Source of the DNA: Acidobacteriaceae bacterium KBS 83
Lineage (GTDB): Bacteria > Acidobacteriota > Terriglobia > Terriglobales > Acidobacteriaceae
Direction of reading: 5' to 3'
Assembly (NCBI GenBank): GCA_000381585.1
Contig: KB906738.1
Coordinates: forward strand, 310,001-374,000
Length of the DNA stretch: 64,000 bases
The notes under the pieces are model-generated. The model was not told where the DNA came from and did no database searches. It was given only the letters and a program-made list of their open reading frames with translations. Shown here in pieces: positions 53,024 through 62,009 of this stretch. Made by a program: the position numbers and the translations under genes. Positions within the stretch are counted from its first letter, which is position 1, and each line of letters starts with the position of its first letter.

Positions 53024-53476
53024 CTATGCCGTTTTTCGCATCAGTATTCCAGAGCCGAAACGAGTCTCGGTCGTTCCGACAACCTTGAAACCACATGAAC
53101 TGTAAAAGTCGTAAGCATGGGGATTCCCGATTACGCAAAGCGCGGCAGATCCTTGTCTGCGGACGACTTGGACACAGTAGTCGACCAGCGATCTTCCAAC
53201 GCCGCAGCGCCGGACGTCGGGGTCAACGAACAAACCGTCTAGTTCGACGTCACCATCCGGCCTTGGTAGCAACGCAGCAAATCCAACGATCGCGCCATTT
53301 CGTTCCGCGACGAACACCGCACCCGCAGCGATCTGATCTACCGGCAACTCAATCGCATCGGGGTGGGTGAGTAAGGCGTCACGATCGCCGGCATTGGTAA
53401 GAGAGGCACGCAGTTGTAGCGCCTCAAGCTCTCTTTGCTCAGAGACGACCGCGCAGCGAATGAGCAAACCACTCAC
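53024..53476 (-). CDS. GNAT-family N-acetyltransferase
   Basis: A 150-residue acyl-CoA-dependent acetyltransferase. GAVFVAERNGAIVGFAALLPRPDGDVELDGLFVDPDVRRCGVGRSLVDYC supplies the strands beta2-beta4 and the acetyl-CoA loop (RRCGVG). The end reads AYDFYSSCGFKVVGTTETRFG, the common GNAT FYxxxGF. Acceptor unknown. Confidence 0.92.
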   Translation of the reverse strand: MSGLLIRCAVVSEQRELEALQLRASLTNAGDRDALLTHPDAIELPVDQIAAGAVFVAERNGAIVGFAALLPRPDGDVELDGLFVDPDVRRCGVGRSLVDYCVQVVRRQGSAALCVIGNPHAYDFYSSCGFKVVGTTETRFGSGILMRKTA

Positions 53477-54047
53477 AAGCTCAGGAGTGTAGCATCCTGC
53501 GCGTAACTCTTACTCACCTAGGACAGAGGGTTGCCGGGTGCCCCATTCGGGGCGAAGCCTGGGTGGGTTAGCGATGACTGAGTAAGAACCGCTTCCGCTT
53601 CGTCTACTCCATACGCTGAGGTCTTGCGCGGACGGCGAAGCCCAACCCCGGTGAATTTCACCGCAATTGACTTTGCCGATCAATCGCCGCATAATCTTCA
53701 CCGGCTGCCGCTTCCCACCTCTGCACCTCTCTATGCGGCCCGGAACAACAACTGCGGCTCGGAACGACAGCTGCGGCCCCTGAACGACAGCTCAAGCCGT
53801 CTCGGCAAGACCGGAGATACGTCAACCGACCCCTAATTATTTCCAATGCACCTCCGCTGCGGGCCAACGAGCGCGAGCTAAAAATCGCTTCCGCCAATTC
53901 GAAAAAGACATTCGAATTGACGACTACCGTGCAACTTTCACGGAGAAATTGGTTGGGAAGTGCATTCGCGGTAAGGCCGCTTCTATTTGCAGCAAATCCT
54001 GGCCATTTCCCCCCGACAATCGCTTGGAGAACACAGGAGAGTGGACC
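53477..54047. other. 571-bp intergenic region with OmpA-gene relic and repeat copy
   Basis: It contains a repeat copy GCCCCATTCGGGGCGAAGCC with TGGGTGGG (53541-53566) and, at 53581-53650, a decayed copy of the 3' end of the OmpA gene and its downstream repeat. The middle (53690-53830) repeats GGAACGACAGCTGCGGC-like segments. No gene is seen; AGGAG (54035-54039) serves the following gene. Confidence 0.55.
53581..53650 (+). pseudogene. Relic of an OmpA-like gene 3' end
   Basis: AACCGCTTCCGCTTCGTCTA, followed by CTCCATACGCTGAGGTCTTG and CGCGGACGGCGAAG, aligns base for base with 52864-52920, covering the last codons of the OmpA gene (NRLVRFVYSPR and stop) and the repeat after it. It would encode NRFRFVYSIR and stop. 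Confidence 0.7.
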
Positions 54048-54746
54048 ATGGATCGCATGCTGGTTGTTGTTTTCGACAATGAAAGCAGAGCCTATGACGG
54101 AAAGAGCGCCCTTCAGCAACTGGCCAAGGAAGGCAGTATCGGCCTCTACGCCTACGCCGTGCTTACCAAGAACGCAGACGGCACATCGTCAGTAAAACAA
54201 GGGGATGACGCCGGACCACTCGGCACCTTGCTCGGCACCTCTTTTGGCACTCTTATCGGCGCGTTGGCCGGTCCTGCAGGGGCTGCAATCGGCGCAGCTG
54301 CCGGAATGAGTTTTGGCATGGGGGTTGACCTGACCAACGTAGGTGTGGGCGCCGATTTCCTCGACGATGTCGCAAAAGCTTTAGGACCAAACAAGGTCGC
54401 AGTGGTGGCCGAGGTCGAAGAAGAATGGACCACTCCTGTAGATACCCGCATGGAGCAGATTGGCGGGACCGTGTTCAGACGCTCCGTAGCGGACGTTCAG
54501 GACAAGATCGACGAGGAAAACGTCGCGGCCATGAAGGTAGATTATGCGCAATTCAAGGCGGAGCACGCCCAGGCCCAGGCTGACCGCAAGGAAAAGATCA
54601 CGGACAAGATGAACCAACTTGACTCCAGAATCCAGGCTTACCTGCAAAAAACAAAGGACCGTCGCGAGGTGGACAGAGTCAAGGCCCAGGTAAAAGCCGG
54701 TGTAAAGAAAGTCGAAGCAGACGTGGCAAAAGCCAAGGCGTCATAA
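54048..54746 (+). CDS. DUF1269 stress-type protein with glycine-zipper segment
   Basis: 232 residues. Starts MDRMLVVVFDNESRAYDGKSALQQLAKEGSIGLYAYAVLTKNADG, the DUF1269 opening. A glycine-rich hydrophobic stretch follows (TLLGTSFGTLIGALAGPAGAAIGAAAGMSFGMGVD), then VGVGADFLDDVAKALGPNKVAVVAEVEEEW. The C-terminal 90 residues are a charged coiled coil of Lys, Glu, Gln and Ala. The function of the family is unknown; it is often linked to stress proteins. AGGAG is eight bases upstream of the ATG. It precedes hdeD-like and M48 genes. Confidence 0.85.
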   Translation: MDRMLVVVFDNESRAYDGKSALQQLAKEGSIGLYAYAVLTKNADGTSSVKQGDDAGPLGTLLGTSFGTLIGALAGPAGAAIGAAAGMSFGMGVDLTNVGVGADFLDDVAKALGPNKVAVVAEVEEEWTTPVDTRMEQIGGTVFRRSVADVQDKIDEENVAAMKVDYAQFKAEHAQAQADRKEKITDKMNQLDSRIQAYLQKTKDRREVDRVKAQVKAGVKKVEADVAKAKAS

Positions 54747-54784
54747 GGCCCTGCGTCTTTTCGCTCATCGTTCCTGGACATGTT

Positions 54785-54814
54785 GATAAGGGAGGTCGCT
54801 GGACCTCCCTTATC
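54785..54814 (+). terminator. 13-bp perfect hairpin
   Basis: GATAAGGGAGGTC (54785-54797) pairs exactly with GACCTCCCTTATC (54802-54814) around GCTG. There is no T-tract, so it may be an attenuating or mRNA-protecting structure between the DUF1269 and HdeD genes. Confidence 0.6.
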
Positions 54815-54848
54815 GCATGACAAGACGGACAGCTAAGGAGGAAACGAA

Positions 54849-55424
54849 ATGTCTGCTGACACCATAACTGGAGAAGTGAAAAAACGCGCTACATGGACAA
54901 TGTTCATGGGCTTTCTGATAGCGGTTCTCGGCCTGTTCCTCATCGTTTACCCATTCCTTGCCGGGGCCATCACGGCCGTCCTGCTCGGCTGGATATTGAT
55001 ATTCGTTGGCATCGCGCAGTTTATCTTTGCACTTCATTCGCGCTCCGCGGGCAGATTTTTCCTCAAGGTGCTGCTCGGCGTGCTCTTTGGACTCTGCGGC
55101 ATCGTGTTGGCGTTCTTTCCCATCGCGGGTCTCGCAGTTCTTACCGGGCTTTCGGCAGCGCTGCTATTGATGCATGCAGTCTTGCTGATTGCGATTGCGT
55201 TCCAGATAAGACCTATACGCGGCTGGGTATGGTTTCTTGCTGATGGCCTCGCCAGTCTGCTCTTGAGCGTACTGATTCTCGCAAAGTGGCCCTCGAGTTC
55301 CCTTTGGGCGATCGGGACGCTGGTTGGTATCGCCGTGCTAACGAGTGGAATCACCAGGATTTGCATCGCGAGCGGTATACGGGGCGGTGCTAGCGCCGTC
55401 GGAAACGTGGTTCGGCATGCATAG
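54849..55424 (+). CDS. HdeD-family membrane protein
   Basis: A 191-residue protein with six membrane helices of the DUF308/HdeD type. Repeated pairs such as FMGFLIAVLGLFLIVYPFLAGAITAVLLGWILIFVGIAQFIFA, then LGVLFGLCGIVLAFFPIAGLAVLTGL, are typical. E. coli HdeD aids acid resistance at high density. AAGGAGG lies before the ATG. It sits between a DUF1269 gene and a M48 peptidase gene on the same strand. Confidence 0.9.
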   Translation: MSADTITGEVKKRATWTMFMGFLIAVLGLFLIVYPFLAGAITAVLLGWILIFVGIAQFIFALHSRSAGRFFLKVLLGVLFGLCGIVLAFFPIAGLAVLTGLSAALLLMHAVLLIAIAFQIRPIRGWVWFLADGLASLLLSVLILAKWPSSSLWAIGTLVGIAVLTSGITRICIASGIRGGASAVGNVVRHA

Positions 55425-55433
55425 GCCGTTACG

Positions 55434-56276
55434 ATGCAAATGACAAGAAGGTCGATTCGTGGAATCTGCACAGCATGGCTCTTCACTGTACTCTGCGTCC
55501 CGACAGTCGCGCAGGCCCCACGTCCCGAGCCGGTTACAGATCAAGAGACTGAACTTGGGATGGCAGCTTACAAGCAGCTGCTGGACAAGGGGGAAATCGT
55601 CGAGTCGTCGCCCCTCTATGGAACTTTGAAGCCGTTGGCGGATGCGATCTCAGGGGTGGCGCAACCACGCTACCCTCATCCTTTTAAGTTCTTCATCGTT
55701 CATGAGACCCAGCCCAATGCGTTCGCCACGCCCGGTGGGAACGTTTATGTTGTGGACTCCCTTCTTTACTTCGCGAAAAATACGGAAGAACTGGCTGGAA
55801 CTCTTTGCCACGAAGTGGCACATACGGTTCATCGTGACGGCGTTACCCTCATGGAGAAGGAGCAGAGGATCAAGAGGCACGAAGTTGAGGCTGCAATTCT
55901 GCTGGGACCAACGCGCGCCCACGTGATCGCGATTATCCTGCTCGGGAAGTTGAAGTCGCTTGGATACTCGCGTGATGTGGAGTCAAAAGCTGATGTGACT
56001 GGATCGGATATTTGCGCGGCGGCCGGCTACAATCCCTGGGGACTGGTGTGGCTCTTTCAGGCTTTCCAAAACACGGATGTCCATCAGCTGCCAGCACTAC
56101 TTTCTGACCATCCCGCCGACGGCTCGAGAATAACTACGTTGGAGACGCATTTTCGAACGAACCCGTCCACATTCTCGAAATTCAGCCAGGATCCTAAGTC
56201 GGCGACTCCCTTCAACGTGCCCAAAAATGCGCCTGAGACGTTCCTGCATCCAGGCGCGACACGAACAAGTCAATAA
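55434..56276 (+). CDS. M48-family metallopeptidase, exported
   Basis: A 280-residue exported zinc peptidase of the Ste24/HtpX/BepA class. A signal peptide covers about 10-28. The zinc site is LCHEVAHTVHRDG (HExxH, 126-130) with the third ligand Glu183 in DVESKADVTG. NAFATPGGNVYVVDSLL upstream is also conserved. Family members clear misfolded envelope proteins. It starts nine bases after the HdeD stop codon, so an operon with DUF1269 and HdeD is likely. Confidence 0.9.
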   Translation: MQMTRRSIRGICTAWLFTVLCVPTVAQAPRPEPVTDQETELGMAAYKQLLDKGEIVESSPLYGTLKPLADAISGVAQPRYPHPFKFFIVHETQPNAFATPGGNVYVVDSLLYFAKNTEELAGTLCHEVAHTVHRDGVTLMEKEQRIKRHEVEAAILLGPTRAHVIAIILLGKLKSLGYSRDVESKADVTGSDICAAAGYNPWGLVWLFQAFQNTDVHQLPALLSDHPADGSRITTLETHFRTNPSTFSKFSQDPKSATPFNVPKNAPETFLHPGATRTSQ

Positions 56277-56339
56277 AGCTCGAGCCAGAACAGAAGTGAG
56301 AGCGGCTTGCCGGGCGGTCCGCGCAGGATCTCAACGTAG

Positions 56340-56380
56340 AGAGAGACGAACCGGACCAGCGGCGAAACGCAAACTCCGGT
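56340..56380. repeat. Partial composite repeat (5' half only)
   Basis: GGCGAAACGCAAACTCCGGT with CGACGACG matches the 5' part of repeat copies B and E, without the TGGTTGCTACA part or hairpin. It lies between convergent genes. Confidence 0.6.
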
Positions 56381-56455
56381 CGACGACGTGATCCTCAGCC
56401 AGGCGAATGATCCGCAGGTTGTTCGTTGCGGCTGACTCATTGACTCGCCGTCGCG

Positions 56456-56959
56456 CTATCTCTCCGTCTTATCCATCCAGACATCCCACGTAACCGGCCC
56501 AATCGCCTCATCATCGAACGGCTTCCCCGCCGCCTTCAGCGCCAGCTTGATCTGCCCATGGTGATACCCCTCATGCCACACCATGTGCTGCAGAAACAGA
56601 ATCGGATGGTCGTAGTGCTCCTTCATCTCCTGGCCGGTCTCCACTCGATCCTTCACCGCCTCGCGCACCGCACGCGCGCTCTCGTTCAGCATCGCGGCAA
56701 TGCGGTCCGGGTCGCGTTCCTTCCGCCACTCCTTCTCCGGCAGCGGGCTCGCCAGTTCCGGCACATCCTCAGAGAGAAAAATCAGCCGCACATAATGCAT
56801 GTGGGTGAACATCTCTGCCACCGAAGGGCTGCCTTCGAGTGCCCTGGCCTCAAGCCCGCCCTGGGGTAGCGCACGCAGCAGATTCACCAGAATGGTGTTG
56901 TTCCGGTCCCATGAGTCAAGCAGAGCTTCCAGCAGCTTCTGGTCGTGTGTTGTGGACAT
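56456..56959 (-). CDS. DinB-family protein
   Basis: A 167-residue complete DinB/YfiT four-helix protein. LLEALLDSWDRNNTILVNLLRALP opens it; HMHYVRLIFL and LQHMVWHEGYHHGQIKLALKAAG supply the metal-ligand histidines. GGAGG is five bases before the ATG on the coding strand. It is one of three DinB genes in the window and is intact. Reaction unknown. Confidence 0.9.
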   Translation of the reverse strand: MSTTHDQKLLEALLDSWDRNNTILVNLLRALPQGGLEARALEGSPSVAEMFTHMHYVRLIFLSEDVPELASPLPEKEWRKERDPDRIAAMLNESARAVREAVKDRVETGQEMKEHYDHPILFLQHMVWHEGYHHGQIKLALKAAGKPFDDEAIGPVTWDVWMDKTER

Positions 56960-57148
56960 CAACGCCTCCGTTCGGCGCCATCATACATAGGCAGTGCTCA
57001 ATTGACCGCGAAGCCTCGCAGATTGTCTTCTAGGTCTCCCGCAGGTTCCTGGTCTCTCTGGCACTTCTGCTAGTTCACTTCGCTCCATACGACAGCCTAG
57101 ACTCATGTTCCACGGGCGAATATCTGGAACGCGATGGGAAGGATTTCT

Positions 57149-58594
57149 ATGAAGATCAAGAGCTCGCACGCGTCTGCATCAACGCTACTATGCATTCTCG
57201 CAGCAACGCTTGTTACAGGTTGTGAGAAGAAAAACGCCAGCGGTGTTGCAGCTCCCGGCCTCGAAGAGACCAAGGCGATTGCCGAGGAAAGCTTCATCTA
57301 CGGTCTGCCCATCGTCATGAACTACGCGGTGATGAATGAGTACGCAGTGGACAAGAGCAACCCGCAGTTCAAGGCGCCGTTCAATCAGATTAAGAATGAA
57401 GCCCGTGTCTTTACCTACCAGGATACGGCCATTGTCACGCCAAACAGCTACACCCCTTACTCCTTTGTCTGGCTCGATCTGCGCGCAGAGCCGATGGTGC
57501 TCTCGGTGCCGGCCGTGGACAAGAAGCGCTATTACTCCGTCATGCTCTGCGACGGCAACGTCTACAACTTCGGCTATATCGGGAGCCGCGCCACGGCGAG
57601 CGAGCCAGGCAATTATCTCGTCGTTGGACCGGACTGGAAAGGCGAGACGCCTCCGGGCATCAAAAAGGCATTTTCCTCGACCACCCCTTTCGCGCTCGTC
57701 GGCTATCGGACTCAGCTCTTCAATCCTGCTGACATGCCGAACGTGGTCAAGGTGCAGGCCGGATACAAGGTCGAGCCTCTCTCCGCGTTCCTTAAGCAGC
57801 CCGAGCCGCAGGCCGCGCCTACGATCGATTTTCTTCCGGCCACCACCGCAGGTATCAAAGCGAACTTCTTCGAGTATCTGGATGCCGCCCTCCGATATGT
57901 CCCACCGGGCCCGGAATCCAGCGACATCCGCGCCAAACTGGCCAGAATAGGTGTCGGCCCGGGCAAGACCATGGAGTTCAAGGACCTCTCGGAGGCACAT
58001 AAGGGCGCCGTCCTGCTGGGCATGAAGGATGGCGACAATAAAATTGACAAGTACCTGACTGATGGAGTGAAGGACATCAATGGCTGGAAAATCGGTTCAT
58101 TTATGGGCGACCGTGCTTTCTACAACGGTAATTGGCTGATGCGCGCCGCCGCTGCCAAAGGTGGTATCTATGGCAATGATGCGGTTGAAGCCACGTATCC
58201 TCTTACCCGAGTCGACGGGAAGGGCGAAACGCTCGACGGTAGCAAACATAACTACACCCTCACCTTCCCGCACGGTCAGCTTCCGCCGGTGAACGCTTTC
58301 TGGTCGGTGACGATGTACGACGGCAAGAGCCAGTTCCTGATCAAAAACCCGATCAATCGCTACCTCATCAACTCGCCGATGATGCCGCAAATGAAGAAAA
58401 ATCCCGATGGCTCGCTGACGCTTTACATTCAGAAAGACTCACCCGGCAAGGCAAAGGAGTCGAACTGGCTGCCCGCGCCCAACGACACCATCTACTTGGT
58501 GATGCGCCTCTATTGGCCGAAGGAGACGCCACCCTCCGTCCTGCCTGCCGGCGAAGGCACATGGCAGCCGCCACCCGTTGTCGTGGCGAGCTAG
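57149..58594 (+). CDS. DUF1254/DUF1214 lipoprotein
   Basis: A 481-residue lipoprotein. The signal peptide ends in the lipobox LVTGC with Cys25. DUF1254 covers about 45-190 (EESFIYGLPIVMNYAVMNEY, NSYTPYSFVWLDLRAEPMVLSVP, RYYSVMLCDGNVYNFGYIGSR). DUF1214 covers about 330-460 (LPPVNAFWSVTMYDGKSQFLIKNPINRYLINSP). This two-domain layout is common but its function is not established. GGAAGG is placed well for the ATG at 57149. Confidence 0.92.
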   Translation: MKIKSSHASASTLLCILAATLVTGCEKKNASGVAAPGLEETKAIAEESFIYGLPIVMNYAVMNEYAVDKSNPQFKAPFNQIKNEARVFTYQDTAIVTPNSYTPYSFVWLDLRAEPMVLSVPAVDKKRYYSVMLCDGNVYNFGYIGSRATASEPGNYLVVGPDWKGETPPGIKKAFSSTTPFALVGYRTQLFNPADMPNVVKVQAGYKVEPLSAFLKQPEPQAAPTIDFLPATTAGIKANFFEYLDAALRYVPPGPESSDIRAKLARIGVGPGKTMEFKDLSEAHKGAVLLGMKDGDNKIDKYLTDGVKDINGWKIGSFMGDRAFYNGNWLMRAAAAKGGIYGNDAVEATYPLTRVDGKGETLDGSKHNYTLTFPHGQLPPVNAFWSVTMYDGKSQFLIKNPINRYLINSPMMPQMKKNPDGSLTLYIQKDSPGKAKESNWLPAPNDTIYLVMRLYWPKETPPSVLPAGEGTWQPPPVVVAS

Positions 58595-58662
58595 TTTTTG
58601 TATTTGAGTTTGATACCTTGGCGCGGACAAGAAGGCGAACTGGTTGCCTGCCGCTGCGCCAT

Positions 58663-58860
58663 CTAAAGCGAACAATCTGAACTTCGTATGCCGGCGAGTC
58701 GGTTCTTCGGCTCATACCGGTTCAGGGCGATTCGCTTGCCGTGCAAGCGGATCGTAAAGTAGATTGCTTCGTCATTCCATCCAAGGTTGCGAAGTTGCTG
58801 GACGTCCTCCTCTGCCATCGCGGGCAGATTTCTGGTTATCTTGCTCGCGAAGCGCAGCAA
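58663..58860 (-). pseudogene. Relic of a carboxymuconolactone-decarboxylase/AhpD-like gene
   Basis: The frame reads FASKITRNLPAMAEEDVQQL then RNLGWNDEAIYFTI, which resembles the C-terminal part of peroxidase-related CMD proteins (motif ..LTxxPxxMTEEDVxxLRxAGxxDEAI). The part with the catalytic CxxC/His that should lie upstream is missing, and the end departs from the family. It lies in the 336-bp gap before the antiporter gene. Confidence 0.5.
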
Positions 58861-58930
58861 CGCTTTTTCCGACTCAGCTCATCCCACGCAGACGAGATCG
58901 CACTGATTCAACCAGGAGCACGGAAGTTCA

Positions 58931-60493
58931 ATGACATTCTTCGAAAGCCTGCTTGTCCTTCTGCTTGTCGCGATCGCTCTATTGCAGGTAGCCCGCCGCC
59001 TGTCATTGCCCTATCCTGCGATGCTCGCCGGAGCAGGCGTCGTGGTCGCGCTCATTCCTGGAGCACCAGCGATCTCGATCGAACCCTCTACGTTTCTGGC
59101 ACTCTTCATTACGCCGGCACTTGTAGATGCTGCGTTTGATTTTCCGCCTGGTGCAACCCGGCGCTTTCTGGCCCCGCTGCTCATGTACGCGGTCGTCGCC
59201 GTCATCCTGACAACTGGCATCGTGGCCTGGATCGCGCAGGCTTTTCTCGGCCTGCCGCTCGCCGCCGGCATCGCATTAGGCGCCATCGTGGCTCCTCCGG
59301 ATGCTGCCGCAGCCACCGCAGTGTTAAGGAAGTTCTCCCTCCCGCGCAAAACAGATGCCGTGCTGAAGGGTGAGAGCCTCTTCAACGACGCGACCGCCCT
59401 GCTGCTGTTCAGCGGCGCTCTGACGGTGCTTGCAGGTAAAGGACTCACCTTGCCCGTCGGCCTGCGCCTCGGTTTCGCGGCACCGGGCGGCTTGCTGCTG
59501 GGAATCCTCTGTGCCTACGTTGTCCGCTATGTGAATCGGCTCGTCAAAGACACCCTCGGAGGCAACGTACTTCAGTTCGTCTTTGCTTACCTCATATGGA
59601 TCGTTGCGGTCCATCTCCGTCTTTCCGCGGTGCTCTGTGTGATCGGATTCGCCATGACTCTGTCGCGCAAAATGACCTCGGCCGAGTTTGATGCTCGCAT
59701 GCGCGTGCAGTCCTATGCCGTGTGGGGTTCGGTCGTCTTTACGCTCAACGTCTTTGCCTTTCTGCTGATGGGCATGCAAGCGCGATCGATCGTGATGAGG
59801 CTTGAGGGATCTCATCTGCATGAAGCTCTGGAATTCGGCGGACTGGTCATCCTGGCGGTCGTATGCACTCGGCTCTTTGTCGTGCTCGGCTTCAGCCGCC
59901 TGGAGGCATGGCGGGAATGCTCCGGAGGCGCGCACACACCCGGCACGCTCGGAGAATCGTTCTTCGTCGGCTGGTGCGGCATGCGGGGCTTCGTAACCAT
60001 CGCAGCCGCCTTCGCATTGCCCACCTCCTTTCCTCATCGTGACACGGTTGTCTTGACTGCGTTTTCCGTCGTCCTCGCCACGCTGGTACTCCAGGGGCTC
60101 ACGCTCGCGCCCATCGTACGGCTATTCAAGCTGGATCGAACAGATGAGGCCATCAGTGAACTTGCGTCCGCTCGCGTCGTTCTGGCCGAAGTGGCGCTCT
60201 CGAGCATCGAAGACCAGCAAGGGCCCGAGGCAGACAATCTCAGATATCGGCTCTCTCTCAATCTGCAGAACTGCATAAATCTGCAAAGCTGCAATGACGA
60301 TGCGAATGTTGCGGCCTTGGACCGCATTCGCGACCTCGGATTGAAAGCCATAGAATCCCAGCGCGATGCGTTGGAGACTCTGCGTGACGACGACGATATC
60401 GGCCCCACAGAGTACCTCGGCCTTCAGGAACAGCTCGACTGGCACGAGCTCACGTTGCTGCGCGACGCAGATCGGCAAATCGAGGAAATTTGA
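58931..60493 (+). CDS. Na+/H+ antiporter (CPA1 family)
   Basis: A 520-residue antiporter with about twelve helices in the first 400 residues. GAIVAPPDAAAATAVLRKF contains the PDA-type ion-site segment of CPA1, and LKGESLFNDATALLLFSGAL gives the conserved GESLFND with the paired Asn-Asp. The cytoplasmic C-terminus (about 410-520) is charged. It would exchange Na+ or K+ for protons. It has no partner gene. Confidence 0.93.
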   Translation: MTFFESLLVLLLVAIALLQVARRLSLPYPAMLAGAGVVVALIPGAPAISIEPSTFLALFITPALVDAAFDFPPGATRRFLAPLLMYAVVAVILTTGIVAWIAQAFLGLPLAAGIALGAIVAPPDAAAATAVLRKFSLPRKTDAVLKGESLFNDATALLLFSGALTVLAGKGLTLPVGLRLGFAAPGGLLLGILCAYVVRYVNRLVKDTLGGNVLQFVFAYLIWIVAVHLRLSAVLCVIGFAMTLSRKMTSAEFDARMRVQSYAVWGSVVFTLNVFAFLLMGMQARSIVMRLEGSHLHEALEFGGLVILAVVCTRLFVVLGFSRLEAWRECSGGAHTPGTLGESFFVGWCGMRGFVTIAAAFALPTSFPHRDTVVLTAFSVVLATLVLQGLTLAPIVRLFKLDRTDEAISELASARVVLAEVALSSIEDQQGPEADNLRYRLSLNLQNCINLQSCNDDANVAALDRIRDLGLKAIESQRDALETLRDDDDIGPTEYLGLQEQLDWHELTLLRDADRQIEEI

Positions 60494-60662
60494 CGACGGG
60501 CTTGCCTTGTAAGAATCAGGTCGTCGCGCGAGCCTCACTGAAAGTGGACCTCATTACACAAAAGCCATCATGCCGAGACTGTTGCGGAACCGGGCGTTGG
60601 AGAGGCAGCGAGCCGAGTCGTTTTGTTGCTATGTAGTGTTTCTTACGCAATGCCAGCTCGCA

Positions 60663-62009
60663 TCATGCCTCGGGCTTGATATTTTGGTTCACGCGGAAAA
60701 AATTGTCGGGATCAAATTTCTTCTTTATGGCAGCCAGGCGTTGTAGATTCTGGCCAAAAGCAGTATTCACCACCTCGTCCGTTTCGACGTCAAGCGCGGA
60801 GAGAAGGTGCGCGTTCGCAGAGAAAGGACGAAGCATTTCCTCGCCCGATCGCGCCCAGTCTCGATGGATCACGGTCTCTTCCACCTGGGTCCACTGCGCG
60901 ATGAAGAGAATATCCCACGGCAAGTCTCGGTGAGGATATGCTGTAGCGTCCTTGGAAACGCGGGCTGCGGCGCCGCCATAGTTTTCCAGAACCACGAACG
61001 ACAGGGGCGAACTCATGCGCTTCCCATGGTCAACAATCAATCTGATCGCGTCGTCGGATAATTCTCGCTGCAGCGTGGACTTCCAATAATTCTGATTTCC
61101 ATCGGGGAAAGCAGGAGCCAACAACGACTGCATGGCAGGAAAGGGCAGAGGCTGAATGCCGTCCATGACCGGTGCCCCGAACGTACGCAGCGGCCGCAGC
61201 ACGCGTTCGCCATCTGCACTGCTGCCGCAATAGCAAGAGATGATACCGACAAGCGGAGTGCCGTCCGGGCCGTGAAGAAGAGCGGCGTAGGCCGTCAATT
61301 CGTCCGGAGCTGACTGAATGTAGTCGCGGTAATGGCGAATGACATCAAAAGCAGCTTCACGAGGATAAAGAAGAAAGCCACCCAGAACCGTATCGACTGA
61401 GCGTGTTTGAAATTCAAACGATGCGACCACACCAAAGTTCCCACCGCCGCCGCGGAGGGCCCAAAAGAGATCATCGTTTTCGGACAGACTGGAGGTGAGG
61501 ACTTGACCGTCGGCACTGACAATCTGGACAGACACGAGATTGTCGATGGTCATTCCGTACTTACGAACAAGCCAGCCAACGCCACCGCCAAGTGTGAGAC
61601 CACCGATACCCGTCTTGGGCACGATGCCAGTGGGCACTGACAGACCGAAGACGTGCGTTTCGCGGTCCAGATCGCCAAGCGTTGCGCCGCCTTGGACGCG
61701 AACTCTTTGAGTTGCAGTATCCACAAAAACCGATCGCATTCGCGAAAGGTCTATCACCAGTCCGTCATCGCAAAGCCCACGTCCGCCAACATTGTGCCCG
61801 CCCCCGCGAATAGCGGTCAGCAGATTGTTTTCGCGACCAAAGTTGATCGCAGCAATTGCGTCAGCGATGCCTGAGCATCGGGCAATCAATCCGGGACGCT
61901 TGTTGACGCTTGCGTTCCAGATCCTGCGGGCTTCGTTGTAGCCGGCATCTTTGGGCTCGAAAAGCTCACCAAGGAATCCAGCCCGAAGAGATTGAATGTT
62001 GTAGGACAT
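60663..62009 (-). CDS. FAD-binding PCMH-type oxidoreductase (berberine-bridge-enzyme-like)
   Basis: A 448-residue flavoprotein. The PCMH FAD domain reads AIRGGGHNVGGRGLCDDGLVIDLSRMRSVFVD, with the His that carries FAD covalently in this family; TGIGGLTLGGGVGWLVRKYG and FWALRGGGGNFGVVASFEF follow. The C-terminal BBE block ends FDPDNFFRVNQNI. The Cys needed for bicovalent FAD is not at the usual place (PTGIVPKTGIGG), so it is probably monocovalent. It would oxidise alcohols, sugars or ring systems. Confidence 0.92.
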   Translation of the reverse strand: MSYNIQSLRAGFLGELFEPKDAGYNEARRIWNASVNKRPGLIARCSGIADAIAAINFGRENNLLTAIRGGGHNVGGRGLCDDGLVIDLSRMRSVFVDTATQRVRVQGGATLGDLDRETHVFGLSVPTGIVPKTGIGGLTLGGGVGWLVRKYGMTIDNLVSVQIVSADGQVLTSSLSENDDLFWALRGGGGNFGVVASFEFQTRSVDTVLGGFLLYPREAAFDVIRHYRDYIQSAPDELTAYAALLHGPDGTPLVGIISCYCGSSADGERVLRPLRTFGAPVMDGIQPLPFPAMQSLLAPAFPDGNQNYWKSTLQRELSDDAIRLIVDHGKRMSSPLSFVVLENYGGAAARVSKDATAYPHRDLPWDILFIAQWTQVEETVIHRDWARSGEEMLRPFSANAHLLSALDVETDEVVNTAFGQNLQRLAAIKKKFDPDNFFRVNQNIKPEA

